NCBI RefSeq assembly: GCF_014203125.1
Contig: NZ_JACHIH010000006.1
Coordinates: 1-64,000 of the forward strand
Length of the DNA stretch: 64,000 nucleotides
Reading direction: 5' to 3'
Source: Rhodopseudomonas rhenobacensis
GTDB lineage: Bacteria; Pseudomonadota; Alphaproteobacteria; Rhizobiales; Xanthobacteraceae
This document shows positions 7,584 through 16,765 of the stretch, one piece after another. The notes beneath the pieces were generated by a model. It had not been told where the DNA came from. It worked only from the letters and a program-made list of their open reading frames with translations, and did not search any database. Numbering within the stretch: position 1 is the first letter of the stretch; every line of letters begins with the position of its first letter. Made by a program: the position numbers and the translations under genes.

Positions 7584-10481
7584 ATGTTGGAATGGCGTGG
7601 CGGCGTCAGCCGCTTGTCGATGCTTGTGGGTCTGGCGGCGTTGTCGGCCCCGCTGTCCGCCGCCGCTCAAACCTTCAGCGTCGCCGGCGGCAGTACCGAC
7701 ACCGTGGCCAAGACGCTGACCGGCACCCAGACCGGCACGGTGGCTGCGGGTGGCACCCTGTCGGCGACGACCGCCATTACCTGGACCGTCAACGGCTCAA
7801 ATCCGTCGCCGGCGCCCGGCGTCAGCATCGACAATGCCGGCAGCATCAGCGGAACCACCCGCGGCATCGATACCTCGGGCTCCAGCGTGCCGCGCAACAT
7901 CACCGTGATCAACCGCGCCGGGGCCACCATCTTCGGTTCCGCCAACGATGCCTTTCGCATCAACGGCGATATCGGCAGCGGCACGGTCAACGTCTACAAT
8001 TACGGCACCATCCTGTCGAACGGCGGCCAGGCGCTGGATTTCGATGCGATCACCTCGACCACCGGCACCGTGAACATCGTCAATTACGCCACCGGCGTCG
8101 TCAAATCCACCGCGGCCGACGCCGTCCGCCCTGGCGAGGGCGGCGTGGTGACCAATTACGGCCTGATCTATTCCGACGGCGCGGTCGGCGCCAGCAATGA
8201 CGGCGTCGACTTCCAGGCGCATTCCGGCACGGTGATCAACAAGACCGGCGGCATCATCTCCGGCTTTCGCCATGGCATCACCAGCGACGGCAATGTCAAC
8301 GTCAGCAACGAAGCCGGCGCCACCATCATCGGCCGTAACGGCTCAGGGGTCGGCTCCGACGGCACCGGCACCGTGGTCAATTACGGGCGGATCACCGGCG
8401 CCGCCAACGGCAGCGGCACCAGCGATGGCGACGGCGTCGATATCGATTTCGCCGCGACCATCACCAATTACGGCATCATCGAAGGCATCGGCGCCGCCGG
8501 CTACAAGGACCATCTCGCCAATGCCAGCGAAGGCATCTCGATCGGCGGCGGCAGCATCCTGAATTACGGCACGATCTCCGGCGCCGACGCCGGCATCGTC
8601 GTCAACAACGACAGCAATCTCGATCGCAGCGGCACCGCCGCCACCACTGTCACCAACTACGGCAGCATCGTCGGGCTGAACGGCTACGCGATCCGGATGG
8701 AGAACAAGACCGGCTCCGCGGCCGACAACGACAGTATCACCAATTACGGCACCATCATCGGCAACGGGACGATTCCAGATCCGAACGCCACGGTGCTGAC
8801 CGACACCGGCACCGCGGATCCGGCCAACGGCACGTTGAACGGCGTGACCTATGCCGCCGGCTCGGTGCGGTTCATCAAGGGCGACGGCTCGGCGATCCAG
8901 ATGGGCGAGGGCGCCGACGTGCTGACCAACTACGGCATCATCATCGGCAACAACGGCCGCGCGGTGAATCTGGAAGGCGGCGATGACACCGCCAACATCA
9001 TGGCCGGCTCGCGCATCACCGGGCTGGTCGACGGCGGTGCGGGCAGCGATACGCTGAACTACAACAAGGTCGGCCTCACCGAAGCCAAGCGCGCCGCGCT
9101 GCAGGCCGGGCAGAGCGTCAACATCGGCGGCACGCTCTATACCTCGTTCGAAGTGATCACCGGCACGGCGCTGCCGTTTGCGTCCTTCGCAAGCGCCGAC
9201 AAGCCGGGCAGCGCCGCCGTCGGCGTCTTGTACGACAATCTCTCGGCCTCGGTGGCGGGCAGCAACGCGGTGGTCGGGCTGATCGACAACGTGGCGGGCG
9301 CCGCCGACGTCGGCGCCGCCTTGGCACAGTTGTCGCCGGCGGCCTATCAGGGTGCCAGCCGGATGACGCTGGAATCGGCGCAGCAGACCGCGGCGTTGGT
9401 CGGCCAGCACCTCACCCAGAGCCGGTTCGGCGCAACCGGCATCGACCTCAGCGGCGCCGGCGGCGCGCTGGCGATGGCCGACAGCGGGCTGTTCGACAGG
9501 CGCGCGGCAATGTTCGATCGTTCGCTGAGTTCGATCGTCGAGGCGCCGGGGCTCGGCCGCAATGCGCTGAGCGAGCTCGCCTCCTGGGGCGGCGGCAGCG
9601 ACGCGCTGGCCTATGCGGCGCCGACCAAGGCGCCGATCCGGGCCATCGTCCCCGACGCCGATCGCGGTCTGTTCGTCAGTTCGAGCCTGAACTATTCGCG
9701 CGAAGGCGCGCGCGCCGATGCCCCGGCGATCAAGGCCACCACCGGAACGATCGTCGCCGGCGCCGACTGGCGGGTGTCGGATCGGGCGCTGGCCGGCGTG
9801 TTCGGCGGTTTCGCCCAGACCAAGGGCGACCTCGACACGCTAGGCAGTACCACCGACATCTCGACCAAGACGGTGGGCGGCTATGGCGCCTATCAGGCAC
9901 CGAGCTGGTTCGCCACCGCGATCGGGCTGTATGGCTGGAGCGACTACGACAGTTCGCGTGTCGCGCTGGGCGCCGCCAACCGGGCCGATTACAGCGGCAC
10001 GCATTACGCGCTGCGCGGCAGCCTCGGCACCGACCTGCGGTTCGGCGCGGTGACGGTCACGCCGGAAGCCGGGCTGCAATACACCAAGGTGAAGGTCGAC
10101 GGCTTCGCCGAGACCGGCGGCGTCACCGCCCTGAACGTGGCTGCCGACGAGTCCGACTCGCTGCGCAGCAGCCTCGGCGCGCGCTTCGCCCAAGACTATC
10201 GCTGGGAGCAGAACGTGCTGACGCCGGAACTGCGGCTGGCCTGGCTGCATGAATTCCGCGACGGCGTTCGCGGCATCAGCGCCAGCTTCGCCGACGTGAC
10301 CTTGCCCGGCAGCTTCGCCACCAGCACCGCGCAGGGCATCCGCGATCGCGGCGTGGTCGGCGTCGGCGTCTCCGGCAAACTCGGCGCGCTGACCACGCTG
10401 TCGGTCGGCTACGACGCCATTGTCGGCAGTGACGACGCCGTCGCGCATCAGGTCACCGGCCGGTTCCGGCATCTGTTCTAG
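7584..10481 (+). CDS. Autotransporter (type V secretion) with NYG-repeat passenger
   Basis: From the ATG at 7584 (GGGGG eight bases upstream) the product is 965 residues. It begins with a signal peptide (basic start, SMLVGLAALSAPLSAAAQ). The passenger, about residues 30-540, carries roughly a dozen short repeats built on (I/V)TNYGxI, the pattern of a right-handed beta-helix. The last 270 residues or so form the autotransporter beta-barrel (WRVSDRALAGVFGGF, then alternating strands) and end in the aromatic RFRHLF typical of outer-membrane proteins. Such proteins present the passenger at the cell surface, often for adhesion. No protease or lipase active site was seen. The gene stands alone and converges on the Rsm22-like gene. 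Confidence 0.9.
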   Translation: MLEWRGGVSRLSMLVGLAALSAPLSAAAQTFSVAGGSTDTVAKTLTGTQTGTVAAGGTLSATTAITWTVNGSNPSPAPGVSIDNAGSISGTTRGIDTSGSSVPRNITVINRAGATIFGSANDAFRINGDIGSGTVNVYNYGTILSNGGQALDFDAITSTTGTVNIVNYATGVVKSTAADAVRPGEGGVVTNYGLIYSDGAVGASNDGVDFQAHSGTVINKTGGIISGFRHGITSDGNVNVSNEAGATIIGRNGSGVGSDGTGTVVNYGRITGAANGSGTSDGDGVDIDFAATITNYGIIEGIGAAGYKDHLANASEGISIGGGSILNYGTISGADAGIVVNNDSNLDRSGTAATTVTNYGSIVGLNGYAIRMENKTGSAADNDSITNYGTIIGNGTIPDPNATVLTDTGTADPANGTLNGVTYAAGSVRFIKGDGSAIQMGEGADVLTNYGIIIGNNGRAVNLEGGDDTANIMAGSRITGLVDGGAGSDTLNYNKVGLTEAKRAALQAGQSVNIGGTLYTSFEVITGTALPFASFASADKPGSAAVGVLYDNLSASVAGSNAVVGLIDNVAGAADVGAALAQLSPAAYQGASRMTLESAQQTAALVGQHLTQSRFGATGIDLSGAGGALAMADSGLFDRRAAMFDRSLSSIVEAPGLGRNALSELASWGGGSDALAYAAPTKAPIRAIVPDADRGLFVSSSLNYSREGARADAPAIKATTGTIVAGADWRVSDRALAGVFGGFAQTKGDLDTLGSTTDISTKTVGGYGAYQAPSWFATAIGLYGWSDYDSSRVALGAANRADYSGTHYALRGSLGTDLRFGAVTVTPEAGLQYTKVKVDGFAETGGVTALNVAADESDSLRSSLGARFAQDYRWEQNVLTPELRLAWLHEFRDGVRGISASFADVTLPGSFATSTAQGIRDRGVVGVGVSGKLGALTTLSVGYDAIVGSDDAVAHQVTGRFRHLF

Positions 10482-10500
10482 GCAGGCTCGGGCCGTCGCA

Positions 10501-10532
10501 CGGCGTCATTCCGGTTTCCCGGAGTGACGCCG
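10501..10532. terminator. Bidirectional terminator-like hairpin
   Basis: A 14-base stem with one T-G pair (10501-10514 with 10519-10532, loop TTTC) lies between the autotransporter stop and the end of the convergent Rsm22-like gene. It resembles a short copy of the family 1 palindrome and could stop transcription from both sides. Confidence 0.6.
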
Positions 10533-10540
10533 GCTGTCGA

Positions 10541-11506
10541 TCACACCGTATCGCCCCAGTCGAGCTTGCGAAACCGCGCGTAGTCCGGCTTGTTGCGCCG
10601 GGGCGCCACCGCGATGTCGAGGCCGGCCGCGGTGCAGAGCTTGGCGGTGACGGCGATCTTGGTGGTCACCGGCTGCGCCAATACGCGGGCCGGGCGCGGC
10701 GCAACGGCCGCGCGGGTCAGCGCCACGTAGCTGAATTTCTCGTCCTCGTAAGCAAGCTCCGCGCCCTTGAGATGCTGATGCGCGCGCGAGCGCGGCAGCC
10801 GCTGCGTGAAGTGGCACCAGTCGGGTGCCGACAGCGGACAGCCGTTGTCGTGCGGGCAGGGCGCTGCAACCTGCGCGCCCTGCGTGATCAGCCGCGCCCG
10901 CAGCGCCAGGATGCGCGCATAGCCCGCCGGCGTGCCGGGCTCGACGATCAGCAGCGTATCGGTGGTCTTCGCCCACGCCAGATCGGCAAACACATTGCGC
11001 TGCGTCTCGGAGAGTTCGTTGATCATGTAGCTGGCGATCACCAGCTCGGCGGGGTCGGCCTTGGCCAGCAGCGCGAGCGCGTCGCCGTGGCCGTAGGCGG
11101 GCGCGGCCAGCCGGGCGCTGCCCTGCATCAGATCCAGCGCCAGCGCGCGCAACGCGGCGTTGGCGTCGAGCAGCGCGAAGGAGAGGAGCGTGTCGAAGCG
11201 TTCCGCCGCCGCCCAGCTCGCGGTGCCGGGGCCGGCGCCGCAATCCAGCAGGGTTTGCGGCGCGAAGCCCGGGCGTTGCGCAGCGAGCGCGTCGAGGCAG
11301 GCGGCAACCGCCGCATAGGTCGCCGGCATCCGCGCCAGCGCATAGGCGAGCGCGTCGGCCTCGCTGCGGATCGCGGTCGAGCCGCCGCCTGAGCGATAGG
11401 TCTGCGACATCGCGCCGGCGCGGGACGCAGCGTCGGAGAGCGACAGCCCGTGCGATTTGCGGGTCAGCGCGGCGGCGAGTTCGGCGGGCAGCGCGGCGCA
11501 GGTCAT
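10541..11506 (-). CDS. Rsm22-like SAM-dependent methyltransferase
   Basis: The 321-residue protein matches the Rsm22/METTL17 family, associated with small ribosomal subunit assembly in mitochondria and alphaproteobacteria. The SAM-binding motif I is LLDCGAGPGTASWAA (about residues 84-98). The family's cysteine-rich metal-binding region is visible as CPHDNGCPL followed by DWCHF near residues 218-235. It starts 63 bases after the smc stop codon on the same strand, with a hairpin between them. A catalytic role is uncertain, because some family members bind Fe-S and act as assembly factors. Confidence 0.85.
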   Translation of the reverse strand: MTCAALPAELAAALTRKSHGLSLSDAASRAGAMSQTYRSGGGSTAIRSEADALAYALARMPATYAAVAACLDALAAQRPGFAPQTLLDCGAGPGTASWAAAERFDTLLSFALLDANAALRALALDLMQGSARLAAPAYGHGDALALLAKADPAELVIASYMINELSETQRNVFADLAWAKTTDTLLIVEPGTPAGYARILALRARLITQGAQVAAPCPHDNGCPLSAPDWCHFTQRLPRSRAHQHLKGAELAYEDEKFSYVALTRAAVAPRPARVLAQPVTTKIAVTAKLCTAAGLDIAVAPRRNKPDYARFRKLDWGDTV

Positions 11507-11530
11507 GGCAAAGCTCTCGCGAGGCGCATT

Positions 11531-11559
11531 CTTCCCTCTCCCACAAGGGGAGAGGGAAG
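11531..11559 (-). terminator. Hairpin between smc and the Rsm22-like gene
   Basis: A perfect 12-base stem (11531-11542 with 11548-11559, loop ACAAG) follows the smc stop on the minus strand. The arms CTTCCCTCTCCC and GGGAGAGGGAAG resemble a dispersed CT/GA-rich palindrome also found inside glyS. It may act as a terminator or a message-stabilising hairpin. Confidence 0.6.
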
Positions 11560-11568
11560 AAAGCGCTG

Positions 11569-14500
11569 CTACGCCACGTTCTGATCGAGGATCTTCACTG
11601 CGGCCTCGAGCCCGACCGAGACCAGCTGCGAGACGCCGCGCTCCGCCATGGTGACGCCGAACAGCCGGTTCATCCGCGCCATGGTGATCGGGTTATGGGT
11701 GATGACGATGAAGCGGGTCTCGGTGGTCGCGGTCATTTCGTTCAACAGGTCGCAGAACCGTTCGACGTTGTGGTCGTCGAGCGGCGCGTCGACTTCGTCG
11801 AGCACGCAGATCGGCGACGGGTTGGTCAGGAACACCGCGAAGATCAGCGACAGCGCGGTCAAGGCCTGCTCGCCGCCGGACAACAGCGACAGCGTCTGCG
11901 GCTTCTTGCCGGGCGGCTTGGCGACGATCTCGAGCCCGGCTTCCAAGGGATCGTCGCTCTCGACCAGCTTCAATTCGGCCTCGCCGCCGCCGAACAGCAC
12001 CACGAACAATCGCTTGAAATGGCTGTTGACGGTCTCGAACGAGGCCAGCAGCCGCTCGCGGGCCTCCTTGTTGAGGCTCTGGATGCCGGTGCGCAATTTC
12101 TTGATCGCTTCGACCAGGTCGTCGCGCTCGGTGGCGAGCGAGCCGTGCTGGGTCTCGACCTCGCGCAATTCCTCGTCGGCGCGCAGGTTGACCGCGCCGA
12201 GCCGCTCGCGGTCGCGGCGCAGCTTGTCGAGTTCGGCCTCGACCTCGTGCTGCGGCGGCAGCTGGGTGTCCGGCGTGATCTCGGCGAGGCCGCCGACGGC
12301 GTGGGGCTCGACCTCCAGCATGTCGCGGATTTCGCGCTCGATGTCGTCGAGCCTTCGCCGCGCGCCCTCCATGCGCTCCTCGGCGCGCGCCACCGCTTCG
12401 CGGGCGCTGGACAGCGCTTCGAGCGACGACTTCGCGTCGCGGTCGGTCTCGGCCATCGCGCTCTCGGCGGTGGCGAGCGCGTCGGCGGCGACGCGGCGGT
12501 CGGTCTCGGCGAATTCGATCTCGCTGATCAGCGCGCTGCGCTGCTGCGCGAACGCCGCCGGCGCGTCGTCGAGCTGGGCGCGCTCCTCGGTGAGTTCGGT
12601 GAGCCGGGATTCGATGGTGGCGATCTGCGAGGCGGCGCCTTCGGCGCGGCGCTGCCATTCGGCGCGCTCGGCGACGATCGCCTGCAGCCGCTTGTCGGCG
12701 AGTTCGGCTTCGCGCGCCAGCGCCTGCGCCTCGGCGCGGACTTGCGCGGCCAAGCGGCGATGGCCCTCGATCTCGGTGCGCACCGCGGCGAGCCGTTCCT
12801 CGGCCTCCTGGCTCGGCGGCAGTTCGGCGAGCGTCTCCTCCGCGGTGTACATCGCGGCTTCGGCCTCGCTGCGGTCGGCGGCGAGCCGCGACTGCGCCTC
12901 GGTCAAGGCCGAGCGCCGCGCGGCGTGGCGGTTGATCTCGCGTTCGGTGGCGGCATGGCGCTCGCGCGCGCCGTCGACCTCGCGCCTTGTGGCGCGCAGC
13001 GCCTCGCGGGATTCGCTTTCCATTGCGGCCGCGGCCTTCAGCGTCGCCTCGGCGATCTCCAGCGCCTCGCGCTTGGCGGCGGCCTCAACCCGCGCCTGTT
13101 CGAGGTCGGCTTCGATCTCGGTCAGCCGCGCCCGCTCGGCGAGCCGCCGCGCCGCGCCGGTCGGCGCGTGGGCTGCTGCGACGAAGCCGTCCCAGCGCCA
13201 AACGTCGCCGTCGCGCGACACCAGCCGCTGCCCGGTCTTCAGCTGCGATACCAGCTCGGCGCCGCGCTCCTTGCTGACGACGCCGATCTGCTTCAGCCGG
13301 CGCGCCAGTTCGGGCGGCGCGGTGACCAAGGCGGCCAGCGATTCGACGCCTTCCGGCAATTCCGGATCGCCGTCCTGCACGCCGATATCGCTCCAGCGCA
13401 TCGGCGCCGAGGCATCGACCGGCGCGTCGAGATCGTCGCCGAGCACAGCGCCCAGCGCCTTCTCATAGCCCTTGGCGACGTGGACGCCGTCGATGATCGG
13501 CGGCCACAGATTCTTGGATTCGCCGTTGAGGATCTTGGAAATGGTGCGGGCTTCGGTCTCCAGCCGCTGCACCTTCTTCTCGGCCTCACTGAGCGGGCCG
13601 CGCGAAGCCTCCAGCGCCTGCCGGGCGGCGACATGGCCGGATTCCGAGGCCTGCGCCAGCGCTTCGGACTCCGCCAGCGCCTCCAGCGTCGCCTCGACCG
13701 CGCCCTGCAGCGCTTCCAGATCGCCGAGGCTGCCGGTCAACTGCGTCAGCTTGGAAATCTCGGCCTCGACATTGCCGATTTCATTGTCGAGCCGGGCGAG
13801 GCGCTCGCGATGGGTGCGCACGCCGGATTCGAACTGCCGGCGCCGCGCGGTGAGATCCGCCAGCGCGGTGGTGAGTTCGGCGAACACCCGCTCGGCCGCA
13901 GCCAGCGTCGCTTCGGCCTCGGCGACGCGCTCGTCGACGCCGCTGCGCTGTTCGACCCGCGACTTGATCTCGTCTTTCAGCTCGACGTCTTCGGTGGCGA
14001 GCCGCTCCAGCGCCACCACGGCGTCGGAGGCCTGCTGCTGCTCGCGGGCGACGTCGGAGGAAAACTGCGACAGCCGGCGGTCGAGTTCGGCGGCGCGCTC
14101 CTTGGCGCGGACCTCTTCGCGGTCGAGCTGTTCGCGGGCATTGGTCAGCCGCTGCAGCCCGGCGGCGGCGCGCGCCTCGGCGTCGCGCAGTGCCGGCAAT
14201 TCAGAGGCGCGGATCGCCTGGATGCGCGCCGATTCGGCCTGCTCGCGGGTGCGCTCGGCGTGCTCGCGGACGTTGAGATCGTGGGTATGCGCCGCGGCGG
14301 CGACTTCCGCATGGGCGTCGAGCCAGCGCAGATGAAACAGCGTCGCCTCGGCCTTGCGGACTTTCGCCGCGACGTCCTTGAAGCGGATCGCCTGCCGGGC
14401 CTGCTTCTTCAGGCCTTCGACCTGCGAGGACAATTGCCCGATCACGTCCTCGACGCGGGTGAGGTTGGTTTCCGCCGCCTTCAAGCGCAACTCGGCCTCG

Positions 14501-15033
14501 TGGCGGCGGGCGTGCAGGCCCGCGACGCCGGCGGCGTCTTCCAGCACGCGACGGCGCTGCTCCGGCTTGGCCTGGATGATTTCGCCGATTTTTCCTTGGT
14601 GGACCAGGGCCGGCGAACGCGCGCCGGTGGCGGCATCGGCAAACAGGATCTGCACGTCGCGGGCGCGGACATCGCGGCCGTTGATACGATACACCGAGCC
14701 GGCCTCGCGCTCGATGCGGCGCGACACTTCGAGGATTTCCTGATCGTTCATCGCCGCCGGCGCGGTGCGGTCGGTGTTGTCGATCGTCATCACCACTTCG
14801 GCGTGGTTGCGCGACGGCCGGTTGCCGCTGCCTGCGAAGATCACCGCGTCCATGTCGGCCGCGCGCAGCGACTTGTGAGACGTTTCGCCCATCGCCCAGC
14901 GCAGCGCTTCGACCAGGTTCGACTTGCCGCAGCCGTTCGGGCCGACCACGCCGGTCAATCCCGGCTCGATCAGGAAATCGGTGGGCTCGACGAACGACTT
15001 GAAACCGTGAAGGCGAAGGCGCGTGAGTTTCAT
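11569..15033 (-). CDS. smc: Chromosome segregation protein SMC
   Basis: The 1154-residue protein is the condensin SMC ATPase, which dimerises through its hinge and, with ScpA/ScpB, organises and segregates the chromosome. The N-terminal head has LHGFKSF and the Walker A motif GPNGCGKSN. Two long coiled-coil arms (about 170-500 and 670-1000) flank the hinge (about 510-660, including IIDGVHVAKGYEKALGAVLGDD). The C-terminal head has the ABC signature LLSGGEQALTALSL and Walker B PICVLDEVDAPLDD. I use the ATG at 15033; a GTG two codons earlier (15039) is also possible. The RAYT/REP island separates it from the dsbA-like gene. Confidence 0.97.
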   Translation of the reverse strand: MKLTRLRLHGFKSFVEPTDFLIEPGLTGVVGPNGCGKSNLVEALRWAMGETSHKSLRAADMDAVIFAGSGNRPSRNHAEVVMTIDNTDRTAPAAMNDQEILEVSRRIEREAGSVYRINGRDVRARDVQILFADAATGARSPALVHQGKIGEIIQAKPEQRRRVLEDAAGVAGLHARRHEAELRLKAAETNLTRVEDVIGQLSSQVEGLKKQARQAIRFKDVAAKVRKAEATLFHLRWLDAHAEVAAAAHTHDLNVREHAERTREQAESARIQAIRASELPALRDAEARAAAGLQRLTNAREQLDREEVRAKERAAELDRRLSQFSSDVAREQQQASDAVVALERLATEDVELKDEIKSRVEQRSGVDERVAEAEATLAAAERVFAELTTALADLTARRRQFESGVRTHRERLARLDNEIGNVEAEISKLTQLTGSLGDLEALQGAVEATLEALAESEALAQASESGHVAARQALEASRGPLSEAEKKVQRLETEARTISKILNGESKNLWPPIIDGVHVAKGYEKALGAVLGDDLDAPVDASAPMRWSDIGVQDGDPELPEGVESLAALVTAPPELARRLKQIGVVSKERGAELVSQLKTGQRLVSRDGDVWRWDGFVAAAHAPTGAARRLAERARLTEIEADLEQARVEAAAKREALEIAEATLKAAAAMESESREALRATRREVDGARERHAATEREINRHAARRSALTEAQSRLAADRSEAEAAMYTAEETLAELPPSQEAEERLAAVRTEIEGHRRLAAQVRAEAQALAREAELADKRLQAIVAERAEWQRRAEGAASQIATIESRLTELTEERAQLDDAPAAFAQQRSALISEIEFAETDRRVAADALATAESAMAETDRDAKSSLEALSSAREAVARAEERMEGARRRLDDIEREIRDMLEVEPHAVGGLAEITPDTQLPPQHEVEAELDKLRRDRERLGAVNLRADEELREVETQHGSLATERDDLVEAIKKLRTGIQSLNKEARERLLASFETVNSHFKRLFVVLFGGGEAELKLVESDDPLEAGLEIVAKPPGKKPQTLSLLSGGEQALTALSLIFAVFLTNPSPICVLDEVDAPLDDHNVERFCDLLNEMTATTETRFIVITHNPITMARMNRLFGVTMAERGVSQLVSVGLEAAVKILDQNVA

Positions 15034-15265
15034 GGACACGTTGCTCTGTTGACGAAAGCGGCTGCCGCGAATCTCTGTGGCCGAACAATACCATAGAAGG
15101 GTACCGCCGTGATGCCACCGACTCGCAATCCACAGCTCTCAAGCGGCCGACAATGGCGAGCCGAAGGGGGCAGGGCAACCGCGGAACCCGGCTTTTCCAG
15201 AGGTGATTTTGCGGCATATCGCGGAAAAAACAGGGGATTTCGTGGTTTTACGGGGCGGTCATGCT

Positions 15266-15354
15266 GTAGCCCGGATGAAGCGAAGCGAAATCCGGGATCA
15301 AACGTTTGGTTCGCCGAAGATCCGTAGCCTGGATGCAGCGAAGCGAAATCCAGG
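15266..15354. repeat. REP elements downstream of the RAYT gene (two copies)
   Basis: Copies lie at 15266-15297 and 15324-15354, both in direct orientation. Each begins with GTAG and then a hairpin of CCCGGAT pairing with ATCCGGG around the loop GAAGCGAAGCGAA; the second copy has compensating changes (CCTGGAT with ATCCAGG). The second copy abuts the RAYT stop codon. The GTAG foot plus hairpin is the substrate architecture known for REP-associated tyrosine transposases. Confidence 0.9.
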
Positions 15355-15891
15355 TCAGTCGTTGGGTTCGCCGAAACCCTCAGGGTCGATCTTGCCGTCG
15401 CCGCCCCAGTTGCGAGGGAGGATGCCGGCTTGGATGTATCGGTGCAGCGAGGAATATGGCCAGGCGTTTGGAGCAGCGACCAACCCGTGTTTAACCGGAT
15501 TGATGTGAATGTAGTCGGCACAGCGTTCGAAGTCGCGATCGTCGCGGATCGTGTGCTCCCAGTATCGTCGCTGCCACAGCGCATATTCGCCACGGTGATC
15601 GCAGGGGATCGATACTCCGGCGGCGACCACGCCGCGCGTGAAGGCGGCCTTCACTGCCTTCCAACGTCCCGGAAAATCGGAATCGTCGGGTGGTAGCGTG
15701 AAGATGGCGTGCAAGTGATCGGGAAGGATCACGATGGCGTCGATGGCAAAAGGTTTTTGATGCCTGGCTTTGCGAAAGGCATTCCGCAGCAGGTCGATAT
15801 GGGTGACGAGTGCGGACGAGCGACGGTCGGCCAGCGTCACCGTGAAAAAGAACGTCCCGCCGGGAACGAAATTACGCCGATAGAGGACCAT
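15355..15891 (-). CDS. REP-associated tyrosine transposase (RAYT), IS200-like
   Basis: The 178-residue protein is a Y1 (HUH) transposase-like enzyme of the RAYT family. The metal-binding HUH motif is LPDHLHAIF (HLH, about residues 58-66) and the probable catalytic Tyr is in CADYIHINPVKHG (about residues 126-138). The N-terminal GTFFFTVTL strand is also typical. Unlike IS200 transposases, RAYTs are single-copy domesticated genes flanked by REP sequences that they bind and cleave. Here two REPs abut the 3' end and five more lie within 400 bases of the start codon. The length and motifs look intact, so the enzyme is probably active. It is inserted between smc and the dsbA-like gene. Confidence 0.92.
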   Translation of the reverse strand: MVLYRRNFVPGGTFFFTVTLADRRSSALVTHIDLLRNAFRKARHQKPFAIDAIVILPDHLHAIFTLPPDDSDFPGRWKAVKAAFTRGVVAAGVSIPCDHRGEYALWQRRYWEHTIRDDRDFERCADYIHINPVKHGLVAAPNAWPYSSLHRYIQAGILPRNWGGDGKIDPEGFGEPND

Positions 15892-15947
15892 CGCGGAAAG
15901 CCTGTCGCCAGCGATCCATGACTGATTGTGATCAGCAGCCTATCTCT

Positions 15948-16289
15948 GTAGCCCGGATGAAGCGAAGCGAAATCCGGGAGCAAATAGCGCTCACCTCTCG
16001 ACAAGATATCACGCCGGCGACCCCGGCGTGGAGATGCTGTCCCGGATTTCGCTTCGCTTCATCCGGGCTACAGCGCTCCGGCGGAGAGACGCTGCCCCGG
16101 ATTTCGCTGCGCTTCATCCGGGCTACAGGGCTAGGTCGTGGACTCCTAAGCTCTGAGCGAGCGTAGCCCGGATGAAGCGAAGCGAAATCCGGGAAAAGTA
16201 TCGTGCGTCCTCTCGGCAAGATATCACCCCGATATAACTCCGCCGGAGAGAGCCTGCTCCCGGATTTCGCTACGCTTCATCCGGGCTAC
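15948..16289. repeat. REP/BIME array upstream of the RAYT gene (five copies)
   Basis: Direct copies lie at 15948-15979 and 16163-16194; inverted copies at 16040-16071, 16096-16126 and 16258-16289. The pairs 15948/16040 and 16163/16258 form two head-to-head modules of about 125 bp, both containing an internal AAGATATCAC segment, so one module looks like a duplicate of the other with an extra inverted unit between. Each unit has the GTAG (or CTAC) foot and the CCCGGAT/ATCCGGG hairpin, with minor loop variants (GCTGCG, GCTACG). The arrangement corresponds to bacterial interspersed mosaic elements. Confidence 0.92.
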
Positions 16290-16302
16290 AGCGTCGACCT
16301 CA

Positions 16303-16330
16303 TTGACAATTCTCGCGACTTGATTATATT
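16303..16330 (+). promoter_or_regulatory. Strong sigma-70-type promoter
   Basis: TTGACA (16303-16308) and TATATT (16325-16330) are separated by 16 bp in an AT-rich patch that stands out from the GC-rich surroundings. The predicted start, near 16337, coincides with the first arm of the structured block that follows. No open frame with a ribosome-binding site begins there. Confidence 0.7.
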
Positions 16331-16336
16331 CCTATC

Positions 16337-16765
16337 GTCCTGTCCGTGAGGGGCGCTTCTCGAGGGCGCTTTTGAAGCGGGACAGAGCGAGCGGCGGGGC
16401 AACCCACTGCTCGCTGCCGAGGTGGAAGCAATTCCTACTCGGTCGATGCGGCGTCCCGCGCTGGTGCCTCGCAAGCATCACCCGGGAGGCCCCAGGCCAC
16501 CGTCCGGGCCCACTACGAGGCTCTGCCACTTGCTGGTTGGCTGGACGCGGGACAGGTGAAGGCGGGGAAAGCCCGCTGGATCGGCGGTGCGGAGTGCATC
16601 GCGCCTGTCCCCGGAAGCACGGTCCCGGGGCCCATAATCGCCGCAGGTGGCGCGCCGCAAGGCGACGCGGTTGGCTTCTCGCCGTTCGCAGCGGCCGGGA
16701 AACAACCGCGAAAACGCTACCCCCGCGCCGTGCGGCGCGCCATCCCCCTCATCTTCGAGGGGGCA
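16337..16765 (+). ncRNA. Candidate structured non-coding RNA (unidentified)
   Basis: Downstream of a near-consensus promoter this block can form many nested hairpins. Stems include CTGTCC 16340-16345 with 16380-16385; CGCTT/AAGCG inside it; AGCGAGC/GCTCGCT capped by GGG-GCAA-CCC (16385-16415); CCGAG/CTCGG capped by GGAA-GCAA-TTCC (16417-16442); and a three-way junction closed by GGGACAGG 16549-16556 with 16604-16611 and holding GCGGG/CCCGC and GCGGTGC/GCATCGC arms. The segment 16546-16553 can alternatively pair with 16453-16460. Later hairpins are CGCGCCG/CGGCGCG (16725-16740) and CCCCCTC/GAGGGGG (16744-16763). It is not RNase P RNA, tmRNA or SRP RNA as far as I can recognise. Open frames here lack start signals. 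The RNA status is inferred. Confidence 0.45.

Noticed and set aside
11695-15096. A 1133-codon open frame antisense to smc
   Set aside because: It is the mirror of a strongly conserved SMC gene in very GC-rich DNA, has no family motifs and reads as Arg/Gly/Leu-rich shadow sequence.
15948-16289. CRISPR array
   Set aside because: The repeats alternate in orientation, have irregular spacing and are hairpin REPs with GTAG feet beside a RAYT, not regularly spaced direct repeats, and there are no cas genes.
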